Shown piece after piece: positions 9,292-17,864 of a stretch of DNA of 64,000 nt; positions within the stretch are counted from its first letter, which is position 1, and each line of letters begins with the position of its first letter. The position numbers and the translations under genes are program-made. The notes under the pieces were generated by a model that searched no databases, was not told the origin of the DNA, and saw only the letters and a program-made list of their open reading frames with translations. Origin of the DNA: Pantoea sp. Aalb (lineage in GTDB: Bacteria > Pseudomonadota > Gammaproteobacteria > Enterobacterales > Enterobacteriaceae); assembly GCF_009829985.1 (NCBI RefSeq), contig NZ_SZZU01000001.1, forward strand, positions 1 to 64,000. Direction: 5' to 3'.

Positions 9292-10107
9292 ATGATCACT
9301 AATCCTAAATTTCTTAATCTTATATTATTAAGCGGTAAACCAGAACGTAAATTATGCGCTGCTCGTGCAGCTGGTTTTGAACAAGTAGAAATCTGGCGAG
9401 AAGATGTTCATGCAAGCGCACAAGGAGCTATTGGATTAGGACAACTTGCTAAGCAACAAAAACTAAGTTTTACTAATTTACAAGTTTTACGTGATTTTAC
9501 TGGAGTACCAGATTGTGATCAATTATATAAACGAGAAGAGTTACGCGAATTTATTCATATTGCTAGCGACTTAGGTTGTGATACTATTCAAGCTCCAGCT
9601 AGTACACGAGAGGATTGTTTAGCAGAACATATTGATGAAGATCTATGTTGGATGGCATTAGAAGCTGCACGTTACAATATGCGAATTATGTATGAACCTA
9701 TGTCTTGGTGTATTATAGATAATACTCTTCCTAGAGCATGGGAACGTTTAAAAAGGCTTAAACAACCAAATCTTGGATTAGTAGTGGATTTATTTCATAT
9801 TTGTGCATTAGGTGGTGATGCTTCGCAACTTGATGGCATTCCTGCCGATAGAATATATTCAGTACAGTTATGTGACATGGCAGCTTTACCTCCACAAGAA
9901 AAAGGAGCATTAATGGATATTGCACGGCATCAGCGTTTATTACCTGGTGATGGAATTATTAAAGTTGAAAATTTTATTGATAAGTTAAAAAGTGTTGGTT
10001 ATAGTGGACCTGTTGGTATTGAAGTTTTTAATGATGTATTACAAGAGAAGTTAACAGAAGTCGTAGCTCAACAAGCATGGCAAGCACTTAATCGTTATTG
10101 GCCATAA
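9292..10107 (+). CDS. TIM-barrel sugar isomerase/epimerase-like protein
   Basis: The 271-aa protein looks like the xylose isomerase-like (AP endonuclease 2-type) TIM-barrel superfamily, which includes IolE, hydroxypyruvate isomerase and dehydroshikimate dehydratases. The likely metal-site residues fall at barrel strand ends in order: MYEPMSW (Glu), VVDLFH (Asp and His), SVQLCDM (Gln and Asp) and GIEVFND (Glu). The exact substrate cannot be read from the sequence; hydroxypyruvate isomerase is possible, but the match to E. coli Hyi is weak. It is open from end to end with ordinary codon use, so it appears functional. It lies 90 bp upstream of rnz and may share its transcript. It has no counterpart here in the E. 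coli order. Confidence 0.75.
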   Translation: MITNPKFLNLILLSGKPERKLCAARAAGFEQVEIWREDVHASAQGAIGLGQLAKQQKLSFTNLQVLRDFTGVPDCDQLYKREELREFIHIASDLGCDTIQAPASTREDCLAEHIDEDLCWMALEAARYNMRIMYEPMSWCIIDNTLPRAWERLKRLKQPNLGLVVDLFHICALGGDASQLDGIPADRIYSVQLCDMAALPPQEKGALMDIARHQRLLPGDGIIKVENFIDKLKSVGYSGPVGIEVFNDVLQEKLTEVVAQQAWQALNRYWP

Positions 10108-10197
10108 ATATTAAATTAAAAAATATCCTACTATAGTTTTCACTTGCATAATATCAAGATAATTAACTTTTTCTTTACTAATATTAGGATATATAAT

Positions 10198-11118
10198 ATG
10201 CAATTGATTTTTCTTGGTACTGGTGCAGGTGCTCCTAGCTTACAACGCAATGCAACAGCCATTGTTTTAATAGTATCTAAACATGGTGATACTGAAAATT
10301 ATTGGCTTTTTGATTGTGGTGAATCAACACAAAATCAGTTTATGCGTTCCTCATTGAAGCCAGGTAAATTACAAAAAATTTTTATTACTCACTTGCATGG
10401 TGATCATATTTTTGGCTTGCCTGGATTGTTGACTAGTCGTTCTATGGCAAAAATACTAAAACCAATTACTATTTATGGACCAAAAGGTATTCGCCTCTTT
10501 ATTGAAACGGCTTTAAGAATAAGTGGTTCATTCACTACTTTTCCTTTAGAAATTATTGAAATTAAAACTGGACTTGTATTTGATGATGGAGAGTTTCGTA
10601 TTACAGCATGGCCAATGAATCATGTAGTTGAATGCTATGGTTATCGTATTGAACAACACAATAAAATTGGTTGTCTTGATGCAATACGTTTAAAAGCAGA
10701 AGGGATCCCTTGTGGTCCATGGTATAGACAATTAAAAGAAGGAAAATGTATACAGTTAGAAGATGGTCGAAAAATTAATGGATTGGAATACCTTAGTCCA
10801 TCCATAAAAGGTAAGATACTAGCTATATTTGGAGATACTGCACCAACTAGCATAGCGATGCAACTTGCCGCTAATGCAGATGTTATAGTACATGAAACAA
10901 CCCTAGAAGCATCACTTATGAAAAAGGCTAATCAACGTGGGCATTCTACAACAGTTCAAGCAGCAGAAGTAGCTAAACAAGTAGGAGCAGTAAGAATGAT
11001 TGGTACGCATTTTAGTTCACGTTATTTATTCCAAGATCAAGAAAGATTATTAGCAGAATGTCGAACAGTTTTTAAAGATACATATTTAGCATTTGACTTT
11101 GCAGTATTTAAAATCTAA
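10198..11118 (+). CDS. rnz: ribonuclease Z / RNase BN
   Basis: The 306-aa protein (E. coli 305) is a metallo-beta-lactamase-fold endonuclease that trims tRNA 3' ends. The zinc motif HLHGDH is at residues 65-70, with further ligands in NHVVECYGY, FGDT and GTHFSSRY. I chose the ATG at 10198, where MQLIFLGTGAGAPS aligns with the family N-terminus and aggat lies upstream; an in-frame ATG at 10144 would add 18 non-homologous residues. The tRNA-Trp gene in this window lacks an encoded CCA, and RNase Z acts on exactly such precursors, so its retention makes sense. Confidence 0.95.
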   Translation: MQLIFLGTGAGAPSLQRNATAIVLIVSKHGDTENYWLFDCGESTQNQFMRSSLKPGKLQKIFITHLHGDHIFGLPGLLTSRSMAKILKPITIYGPKGIRLFIETALRISGSFTTFPLEIIEIKTGLVFDDGEFRITAWPMNHVVECYGYRIEQHNKIGCLDAIRLKAEGIPCGPWYRQLKEGKCIQLEDGRKINGLEYLSPSIKGKILAIFGDTAPTSIAMQLAANADVIVHETTLEASLMKKANQRGHSTTVQAAEVAKQVGAVRMIGTHFSSRYLFQDQERLLAECRTVFKDTYLAFDFAVFKI

Positions 11119-11280
11119 AATATGACATTATTATAATTAAGTATATATTTTATATATTAAAATGAAGTAATCATATAGTAATGTTGTTAATCATTAAAAC
11201 ATTCATCAATAGCAAAAATATTATTGTCTTATTTATAAAAATAAATAGTATTCATATACTTAAAATATCTATAAAAATAA

Positions 11281-11991
11281 ATGATAAATATGACGAATCG
11301 TTGGAATTTAGAACAGAATATTCAATCAACATTTTCACTAGTTATGATATCTAAATATCTTAAATTAATTAAATATAATAAATCTAGTGTAATAAGTGTT
11401 TTTGTTGATTTTGTTTCTGGTTCATTAGATTATCGTCGTCGTTTTGGTGGTGGTCGTAGCGAAGCATTAGCGAAAGCTGTAGGTATCAAAGGAAATTATT
11501 TTCCTAGTGTATTAGATGTAACAGCAGGATTGGGACGAGATTCTTTTTTACTTGCATCATTAGGTTGTCGTGTGCATATGCTTGAACGTCATCCAGTTAT
11601 TGCAGCCTTGCTTTATGATGGTTTGGAACGTGGTTATTCTGATCCTGAAATTGGTAAGTGGCTTCGAGAACGTCTTACTATGTGTCATTGTATAAGTCAA
11701 AATGTATTAATTAAAATGAAATTTGCTCCAGATGTAATATATTTAGATCCTATGTATCCTCATTCTCGTAAAAAAAAAGCAACAGTTAAAAAGGAAATGC
11801 AAGTGATTCAAGAATTAGTTGGATTAGATGAAGATGCAGATGAATTAATTAAGTATGCTTTTTGTTTAGCTAAGAAACGGATTGTAGTAAAGCGGCCACT
11901 TTATGCACCTCCTTTAGGAGGCATATTAGCTCAATATAAAATTACAACTAAAAAACATCGTTTTGATATTTATAGACCATTAATCTACTAA
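11281..11991 (+). CDS. rsmJ: 16S rRNA (guanine1516-N2)-methyltransferase RsmJ
   Basis: The 236-aa protein matches E. coli RsmJ (YhiQ, 250 aa) from about the 20th residue of the latter onward. Landmarks are FVDFVSGSLDYRRRFGGGR, the SAM-binding LDVTAGLGRDSFLLASLGC, the VYLDPMYPHS-type catalytic motif (read here as IYLDPMYPHS) and VVKRPLYAPP. The N-terminus is about 15-20 residues shorter than in E. coli, with no better start upstream. ATG at 11281 or 11290 are both possible. It lies 162 bp after rnz. Confidence 0.93.
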   Translation: MINMTNRWNLEQNIQSTFSLVMISKYLKLIKYNKSSVISVFVDFVSGSLDYRRRFGGGRSEALAKAVGIKGNYFPSVLDVTAGLGRDSFLLASLGCRVHMLERHPVIAALLYDGLERGYSDPEIGKWLRERLTMCHCISQNVLIKMKFAPDVIYLDPMYPHSRKKKATVKKEMQVIQELVGLDEDADELIKYAFCLAKKRIVVKRPLYAPPLGGILAQYKITTKKHRFDIYRPLIY

Positions 11992-12059
11992 TAAATTTTA
12001 AAAAATTATAAGATATTTTATATACTAAAAAATAGTTAGTAAAAAAAATAATTTTTTAT
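11992..12059. other. short A/T-rich gap after rsmJ
   Basis: No hairpin of note. It leads into the decayed minus-strand segment described next. Confidence 0.4.
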
Positions 12060-12480
12060 TATTTATCATTAAAAATAAAATAGCTAAAGCTAATATAGCT
12101 CCAGCACGTTTAATCGCGTCAAAATTTTCTAACACTATACATTAAACTTATGAATTATTCGTTTTGTCCAGCAAATTAAATCATAAAATATTATTTGTTT
12201 ACTTGATAAGCAGCTAACAGTAATGTTATTCATTCACGAATAAAATCAAGATATATACTAGCTGGTTTTCTCATTAAGACATATCAGTTCCTTCATTTTT
12301 ATTTATCAATGATTCTCTGTGAGCTTCTCGACGGTTCATAGGATTCATCTGATATGGTTTTACAACTACCTTTTAAGATATTTTCTATAGATTCATGAAA
12401 CGTGATAATATAATGATGAAGCAAATTTAGTAAAATAAGAATATATAGAAATATTCATAAATCCTATTTTATCCAATGTA
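12060..12480 (-). pseudogene. decayed protein-coding remnant, family not identified
   Basis: Base composition here is less A/T-rich than the surrounding spacer, and the minus strand reads as broken but protein-like stretches in shifting frames. One open run of about 38 codons (roughly 12410 down to 12304) includes ENILKG and EPSRSSQRIIDK. Another, near 12135 down to 12060, reads like a membrane segment (FDAIKRAGAILALAILFL). Stops and frame changes separate them. This looks like a recently inactivated gene, perhaps for a membrane protein. I could not match it to a family; E. coli smp, which lies next to serB on the opposite strand, did not match by eye. Confidence 0.4.
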
Positions 12481-13321
12481 TAAAGAATTACTTGTACTTA
12501 ACCATTGCTATTGATGGGATAGTAAAATCGAGGCTACATCATGTAGCAACTAAAGCTTACTTATCGAGCTTAATTAATATTTTATCGTTGTTAATATTGT
12601 TATTATATAATATGCCATAATGTCCATGAGTAGTATATATATAAAAACAAGTATTTAAAATAACTATTATTTCTTTTACTATATTTTTATAAGATTGAAA
12701 TTATCTTATGCAAGTTGTTGCTTATTTTTAAGAGGTCATTTTTCGATTAAAATATTTAATTTGAAATAATTTAAAAATAATTAATAATTTTTTCTATTTG
12801 AATGTTAAAATAAAATGCATTATTACTAATATTAATTCTTTTAAACTATGATAAATTTAAATAAATTATTATTTAGGTAATTAATTATTATATTTTTAAC
12901 TTAATAATTAATTAAGTTGTTTAATTAAAATGTTTTCCATAATTTTTTATAAAAAATACGAATAAATAATTTTTATTAATATATTAATGTTCATAAAAAA
13001 ACAAAAAATATTTAATATATAATTAAATTATACAATAGTATCACGTAATAATAGAATTATATTAAATGCTTTATAAGAATTAATATTCGAAATAATATTC
13101 AATTTTAAAGAACTATCATATATGCTATAATAAAAATTATTTTTTTAAGAAAAAATACTTAATGACAAAAAGCATATTATAGTAATTTTTTCCCTTAAAT
13201 AGATTTAAAAGGTAATGTCTTTTATATTTATTTACGTTACAAGAAATTGTTAATACTAAATAATTTTACTTAACAGCTCTATAACCTATCTTTAAATTAA
13301 ATATTTTATTTTTGGGCATTT
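12481..13321. other. intergenic, nothing recognised
   Basis: About 840 bp of A/T-rich sequence before serB. The part up to about 12620 is slightly less A/T-rich and could be further debris of the remnant next to it. No RNA gene or clear hairpin is seen. Confidence 0.4.
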
Positions 13322-14233
13322 ATGTTACCTCTTTCCTTAATTTCTAATAAATCTATATATTTAAATAATAATATTAGTTTAAATAGTTGGTTATTATATA
13401 GACGTGTTTCAAATACACAGAAAATCATTGATTATAAAAATCAATTTGGTAATAATATTAAGTTTTTAAATTCCTGGTATGTTGATGGATATAAAGTGAT
13501 TCATTTATCTGGACCATTAACAAAACACATAACTAAATTAGCACATCAAGCCGGTTTTGATGTTGCTCCATACTATAATATTCCTACTTTAAATAAGCCA
13601 GGCTTATTAATTATGGATATGGATTCTACTGCAATTCAAATTGAGTGTATTGATGCACTAGCAGAATTAGCAGGATATGGTAATCAAGTAGCAGAAATTA
13701 CTAAGCTTACAATGCTTGGGGAGCTAGATTTCAAAACGAGTTTGTATAAGCGTGTAAGTATATTAAATGGAGCAGATGCTAATATTCTTCAACAAGTGCT
13801 TGATAAAGTATCATTAATGCCTGGTTTAACTAGATTAGTATACATCTTAAAAAAATTTGGTTGGCACGTAGCTATTGCTTCTGGCGGTTTTACTTTTTGC
13901 GCAAATTACTTGAGTCAAATATTACATTTATCTTATATAATCGCTAATGAACTAGAAATTTACAGAGGTAAGCTCACTGGAAAGATAATAGGAAAAATTA
14001 TAGATGCTCAAGTAAAAGTAGAGACTCTCTATAATTTAACTCAACGCTATTGTATTGCGCCGGAACAAACTATAGCTATTGGAGATGGAGCCAATGATTT
14101 ACCAATGTTAAAAGCTGCTGCATTGGGTATTGCCTATCATGCTAAACCTATAGTAAATGAACAAACAAATGTTATTATTTGTCATGCAGATTTAATTGGA
14201 GTATTGTGTATATTAAGTGGTAGTTTAATTTAG
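13322..14233 (+). CDS. serB: phosphoserine phosphatase SerB
   Basis: The 303-aa HAD-family enzyme makes serine from phosphoserine. The nucleophile motif MDMDSTAIQIE gives Asp99 and Asp101; ASGGFTFCA and GDGANDLPML are the other HAD motifs, and the tail HAKPIVNEQ...ILSGSL matches E. coli. E. coli SerB has 322 residues; the first 19 or so are missing here. The in-frame codons just upstream read W-A-F before MLPLSL, echoing E. coli WPGLPLSL, so the 5' end may have been trimmed or a non-ATG start is used. No clear ribosome site precedes the ATG. Confidence 0.95.
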   Translation: MLPLSLISNKSIYLNNNISLNSWLLYRRVSNTQKIIDYKNQFGNNIKFLNSWYVDGYKVIHLSGPLTKHITKLAHQAGFDVAPYYNIPTLNKPGLLIMDMDSTAIQIECIDALAELAGYGNQVAEITKLTMLGELDFKTSLYKRVSILNGADANILQQVLDKVSLMPGLTRLVYILKKFGWHVAIASGGFTFCANYLSQILHLSYIIANELEIYRGKLTGKIIGKIIDAQVKVETLYNLTQRYCIAPEQTIAIGDGANDLPMLKAAALGIAYHAKPIVNEQTNVIICHADLIGVLCILSGSLI

Positions 14234-15499
14234 GGATAAATTTGTCTAAAGTATCGAAAAATTTATTAATATTGATGTATCCTTTATCGTTAATATCATT
14301 TTATTACAGTTAATGAATTTAGTATATTTTCTATAACTAAGTACGCATTATTTTAAGTGAATAATCCTTGTAAAGCAACAGTGTGTTTAAAGCACAATCC
14401 ACTAGATATTGGTTTTTATATTACATTCTCATGATGTGTATAAATAACAAATCACAATGTATCTATTAATGTAGTTAGTAATGGTTTTAAAATAATTAAA
14501 ATATTTAAATTAGCATCACTTTTAGCAATGTTACCTAATAAAGATGACAGTAAATTACCGAAATATCTAATAATTTTTAGAGAAATTAGATTATCATGGA
14601 AAATTTGTCTCGTATTAATTAGTCAAAAAAGAATTTTAAAAACATTTAAACATAGAACATGTTATTATATTATTTAGTCATGTCCCTAAAAAAAATCTAT
14701 TGATAGAATATGACTATATGATTTTAAAAAATTTAATAATGCGTTAATAATTTTACATGAAAGTTAAAATATTTCAATAATTAAATAAAAATTACTATAA
14801 TATTAATGGAATTCTCGAACTACTTAACTGATCAACTTAATAATTGATTTTTTTATCATATCAAAATATGGTGTAGTGATTGTTAATTCTAAATTCATTA
14901 CTTTAATAACTATTAATCTTGATCTATTTTTATTCTTTTCCCTTATTTTACCATCTTTTTATAAATTAAACCATTTATTTTCATAATTAAATTAAGAATT
15001 AAATTCATTTTAATAAAATTATTATAGTGTATTATTTAAAATTAATAAATTAATAAATATATAAATGTGTAACAGGAATTTGCATTTCTAGCGATAAATA
15101 GAACAACTAAACTATGTATTCTACAATATGAATTGAAATATTTCCTTCATAAAAATTACTTAACTGTATTAATAATTGTTATAATAATAGAATGAAATCG
15201 GAAGTATAAATAATTTACGAGAAGTAAACGAACAATTAATTGATAACCTACAAATAAATTTATACCATAAATGCATATATAAATATTCTAATACTTATTG
15301 TTCTTCAGTACTAAATATATAGCTTGAATAATATTTATAGGTACTTAACCTTTAATATTATTAAATGCTGTTGGTATTCGTCCTGAACTGCTGTATTAAC
15401 ATTCAATGTAAATATTACTAGATGGTGTATAATTGCTAAAATTGAACTAGATTAATTGATTCACTAATATACTAATATACTAAAGATTAAAGTTACTAT
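14234..15499. other. spacer, probably the eroded 5' part of the slt pseudogene
   Basis: About 1.27 kb between serB and the readable slt remnant. An open stretch around 14480-14660 contains VSNGFKIIKIFKLASLLAMLPNKDD, and a run near 15190 contains LREVNEQLID. Both loosely recall the helical N-terminal domain of Slt (the AMKAGNTGLVTVLAGQMP and MARVRELMYW regions). These matches are too weak to place on their own. The colinear position supports the idea. Confidence 0.35.
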
Positions 15500-15905
15500 A
15501 TACTTTGAGATAAAGATCTAGTATCAACAAGATTAGGTGCATATTAGCCTAGAACGATTTTCTTATGGTGCTAGTGGATTAATACAAGTTAGGGGCCTTC
15601 TACCGCGAAAAATACTGTAAAGATATATAATATTCCATGTTATATAAGTAAAAAGCAATTATTAAATCCACAGATCTACATTCAAATTGGAACTTAATAC
15701 TTAGATTTATAATCGATGTAGTCAAAATCTTACCTTTGCTTTAGTGGCATATAATGTTGGATTATCCCAATTACAATAATTAGCTTAAAATAAATAATAA
15801 AAAACTAAATAAAGTTTATTTAAAGTATTCCTTTTTTAGAAACTCGTAGCCACGTAAAAAATGTGCTAGTTTATGATGATACTATCATCACTTTTTAGGT
15901 AAATC
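15500..15905 (+). pseudogene. slt: slt (soluble lytic murein transglycosylase) pseudogene, C-terminal catalytic domain
   Basis: Reading across frameshifts, the plus strand gives in order: AY*PRT...SYGASGLIQV (15539-15590; E. coli Slt AWNPKVKSPVGASGLMQI), TAKNTVKIYNIP and QLLNPQIYIQIGT*YLD (15602-15700; E. coli TATHTVKMFSIPGY and QLLDPETNINIGTSYLQ), LTFALVAYNVG (15730-15762; E. coli IFSSAAYNAG), and SIPFLETRSHVKNVLVYD (15824-15877; E. coli SIPFSETRGYVKNVLAYD). At least two in-frame stops and three frameshifts are present. The ES catalytic pair is not readable at its place. Position between serB and gpmB agrees with the E. coli order (serB...slt-trpR-yjjX-gpmB). The gene is dead but recent enough to read. 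Confidence 0.85.
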
Positions 15906-16423
15906 GTATAAGATTTTTTCCAATAGTAAATAGAAGAATTAGTAAATATATTATATTTCCTAAATTTATTAATTGATTAAAATATATTAAAAATTATTTT
16001 TCTGTGATTTTTATAAATCATTTAGTTATTATTAAAAATAATTGGATTTATATTTTATTTAATTGATATAGGCAGCATTTATTAATGTCACACTATTACT
16101 TAATAAAATTAATTTAATTGACTGAGTACTTTAGATTTAAAAATCTAGGATTGTATTTTTATACATTAAACTATGATTATAAATCAAAATATAGTATTTA
16201 TATAATATTTTAATTATATCACGATATTCTAGTGAATTTAAAAATTATATTCAAAATAAACTTTTTATATTTTTACTATCATAGTAATATTAATTATTAC
16301 ATAATATTTGACTTTAATATTATTAAATAAAATTTAATTAAATTATTATTCAGGTTAACAAGAATAATATTATAAGATGTATGAACATTAAATATATATA
16401 TATTATATTAACGGAAATTAAAC
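15906..16423. other. intergenic, nothing recognised (trpR-yjjX position)
   Basis: About 520 bp of A/T-rich sequence between the slt remnant and gpmB. In E. coli trpR and yjjX lie here. No readable trace of either is seen. Confidence 0.4.
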
Positions 16424-17080
16424 ATGGTACAGGTTTATCTTGTTCGTCACGGTGAAACGATATGGAATGTAGCTCGACGTATCCAAGGACAATGTGATAG
16501 TCCTTTGACAGAAAAAGGTAAACAACAAGCTCAACAAGTAAGTAAACGTTTAAATGCTTTAGGAATTACTCACATTATTTCCAGTGATTTAGAACGTACA
16601 CGTCGTACTGCAGAAATTATTGCTAGTTCTTGTGGCTGTACAGTAAAGTTTGATATACGTTTACGTGAATTAAATATGGGTTGTTTAGAACAACGTTCTA
16701 TAGACGGCTTAACGCAGGAAGAAGAAAAGTGGCGTCAAACTTTAGTAGATGGTACTAGGGATGGTCGTATTCCAGGAGGAGAGTCAATGGCAGAAGTAGC
16801 AGTACGTATGCATGATGCACTTAATGCCTGTTTAGATTTACCTATTGGTAGCCGTCCGCTGATCGTTAGTCATGGTATGGCTCTCGGTGTTTTAGTAAGT
16901 ACTATTCTTGGTTTACCTGCTCATTCTAAACGTCGTCTTCGTTTGCATAATTGTTCAATTTCATGTGTTGAACACCAAAAAAATCCTTGGTTAGCATCTG
17001 GTTGGGTCGTAGAAACAGCTGGAGATATTTCTCATCTCAATAATACTTTACTAGATAAATGGAAAAGGTTCATTAAATAA
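16424..17080 (+). CDS. gpmB: histidine phosphatase GpmB/YtjC (phosphoglycerate mutase-like)
   Basis: The 218-aa protein (E. coli 215) belongs to the histidine phosphatase superfamily. The phosphohistidine motif VYLVRHGET has R8-H9-G10, and the second histidine is in IVSHGMALG. ERTRRTAEI and ELNMGCLE are typical. It is named GpmB for a cofactor-dependent phosphoglycerate mutase, but the enteric protein may act mainly as a phosphatase, so the substrate is open. It is a single gene with spacers of more than 500 bp on both sides. The coding sequence is richer in G+C and CGT Arg codons than its surroundings, which fits selection to keep it. Confidence 0.93.
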   Translation: MVQVYLVRHGETIWNVARRIQGQCDSPLTEKGKQQAQQVSKRLNALGITHIISSDLERTRRTAEIIASSCGCTVKFDIRLRELNMGCLEQRSIDGLTQEEEKWRQTLVDGTRDGRIPGGESMAEVAVRMHDALNACLDLPIGSRPLIVSHGMALGVLVSTILGLPAHSKRRLRLHNCSISCVEHQKNPWLASGWVVETAGDISHLNNTLLDKWKRFIK

Positions 17081-17864
17081 TATCCTTATATGATAAAATC
17101 ATTATGTAATATTCTACTATTGGTTATTTTATAATATTAAATTAAATATTATAAATATCATTGTATACTATAAGTAGGTCAATATTTTGTACTATTATTT
17201 AATATGGTTTTTTATATTTAATAACATAAACTTATTTTCTATTTAAAGTAAAAAGTTTATGTGTATTATTAAATATATATTTAAATATATTTAATAATTT
17301 AAATTAAAGATGTTACTTTTGATAAATATAATTTTTAATTTATTGGAATGAAATTCCATGTATTTTCAATGTAAAAAAATAATATTCAAATGTGTTAATA
17401 ATAATTTGTTTTTATCATTTTTAAAATTTATTTATTTAAAATAGTTTTCATAAAAAAATAAATTACATAATTATTATATTATTATGAAATAAATATATAT
17501 TTTATTTAGATATTCACATAAGAATTATAGTAAAAACTATAATATTAGCATACATAATTTTAATGTATTTGAATTTATTTACTAATATAGATTATTCATA
17601 ATATTCCTCATCTTAATATAATCTTGAAATAAAATATAAAAATAAGTAAATGCATTTACTGAACATGCACCTTGATTTATTTCTTACACAGTAAATTAAT
17701 ACATAATAATAACTTTAATAACAAAATTATTAATTTAATAACATGTATTAACTGATATATAGAAAAAATAAATATAGATAATAAAGATGCAGATAATGAA
17801 GAATGTATACTAACTAACTTGCACTTAAAATCTAAGTTTTCACAAAACTCAGGAGATCTTAACT
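17081..17864. other. intergenic upstream of thrA, no leader seen
   Basis: In E. coli rob, creABCD, arcA and the thr leader thrL lie between gpmB and thrA. None is readable here. A perfect 16-bp palindrome, agtaaatgcatttact, lies at 17645-17660. There is no Thr/Ile-rich leader ORF and no G/C-rich attenuator, so thr attenuation seems lost. Confidence 0.5.

Noticed and set aside
17645..17660. 16-bp palindrome agtaaatgcatttact before thrA as operator or attenuator
   Set aside because: It stands alone, has no U tract or leader peptide, and short A/T palindromes are common in this composition.
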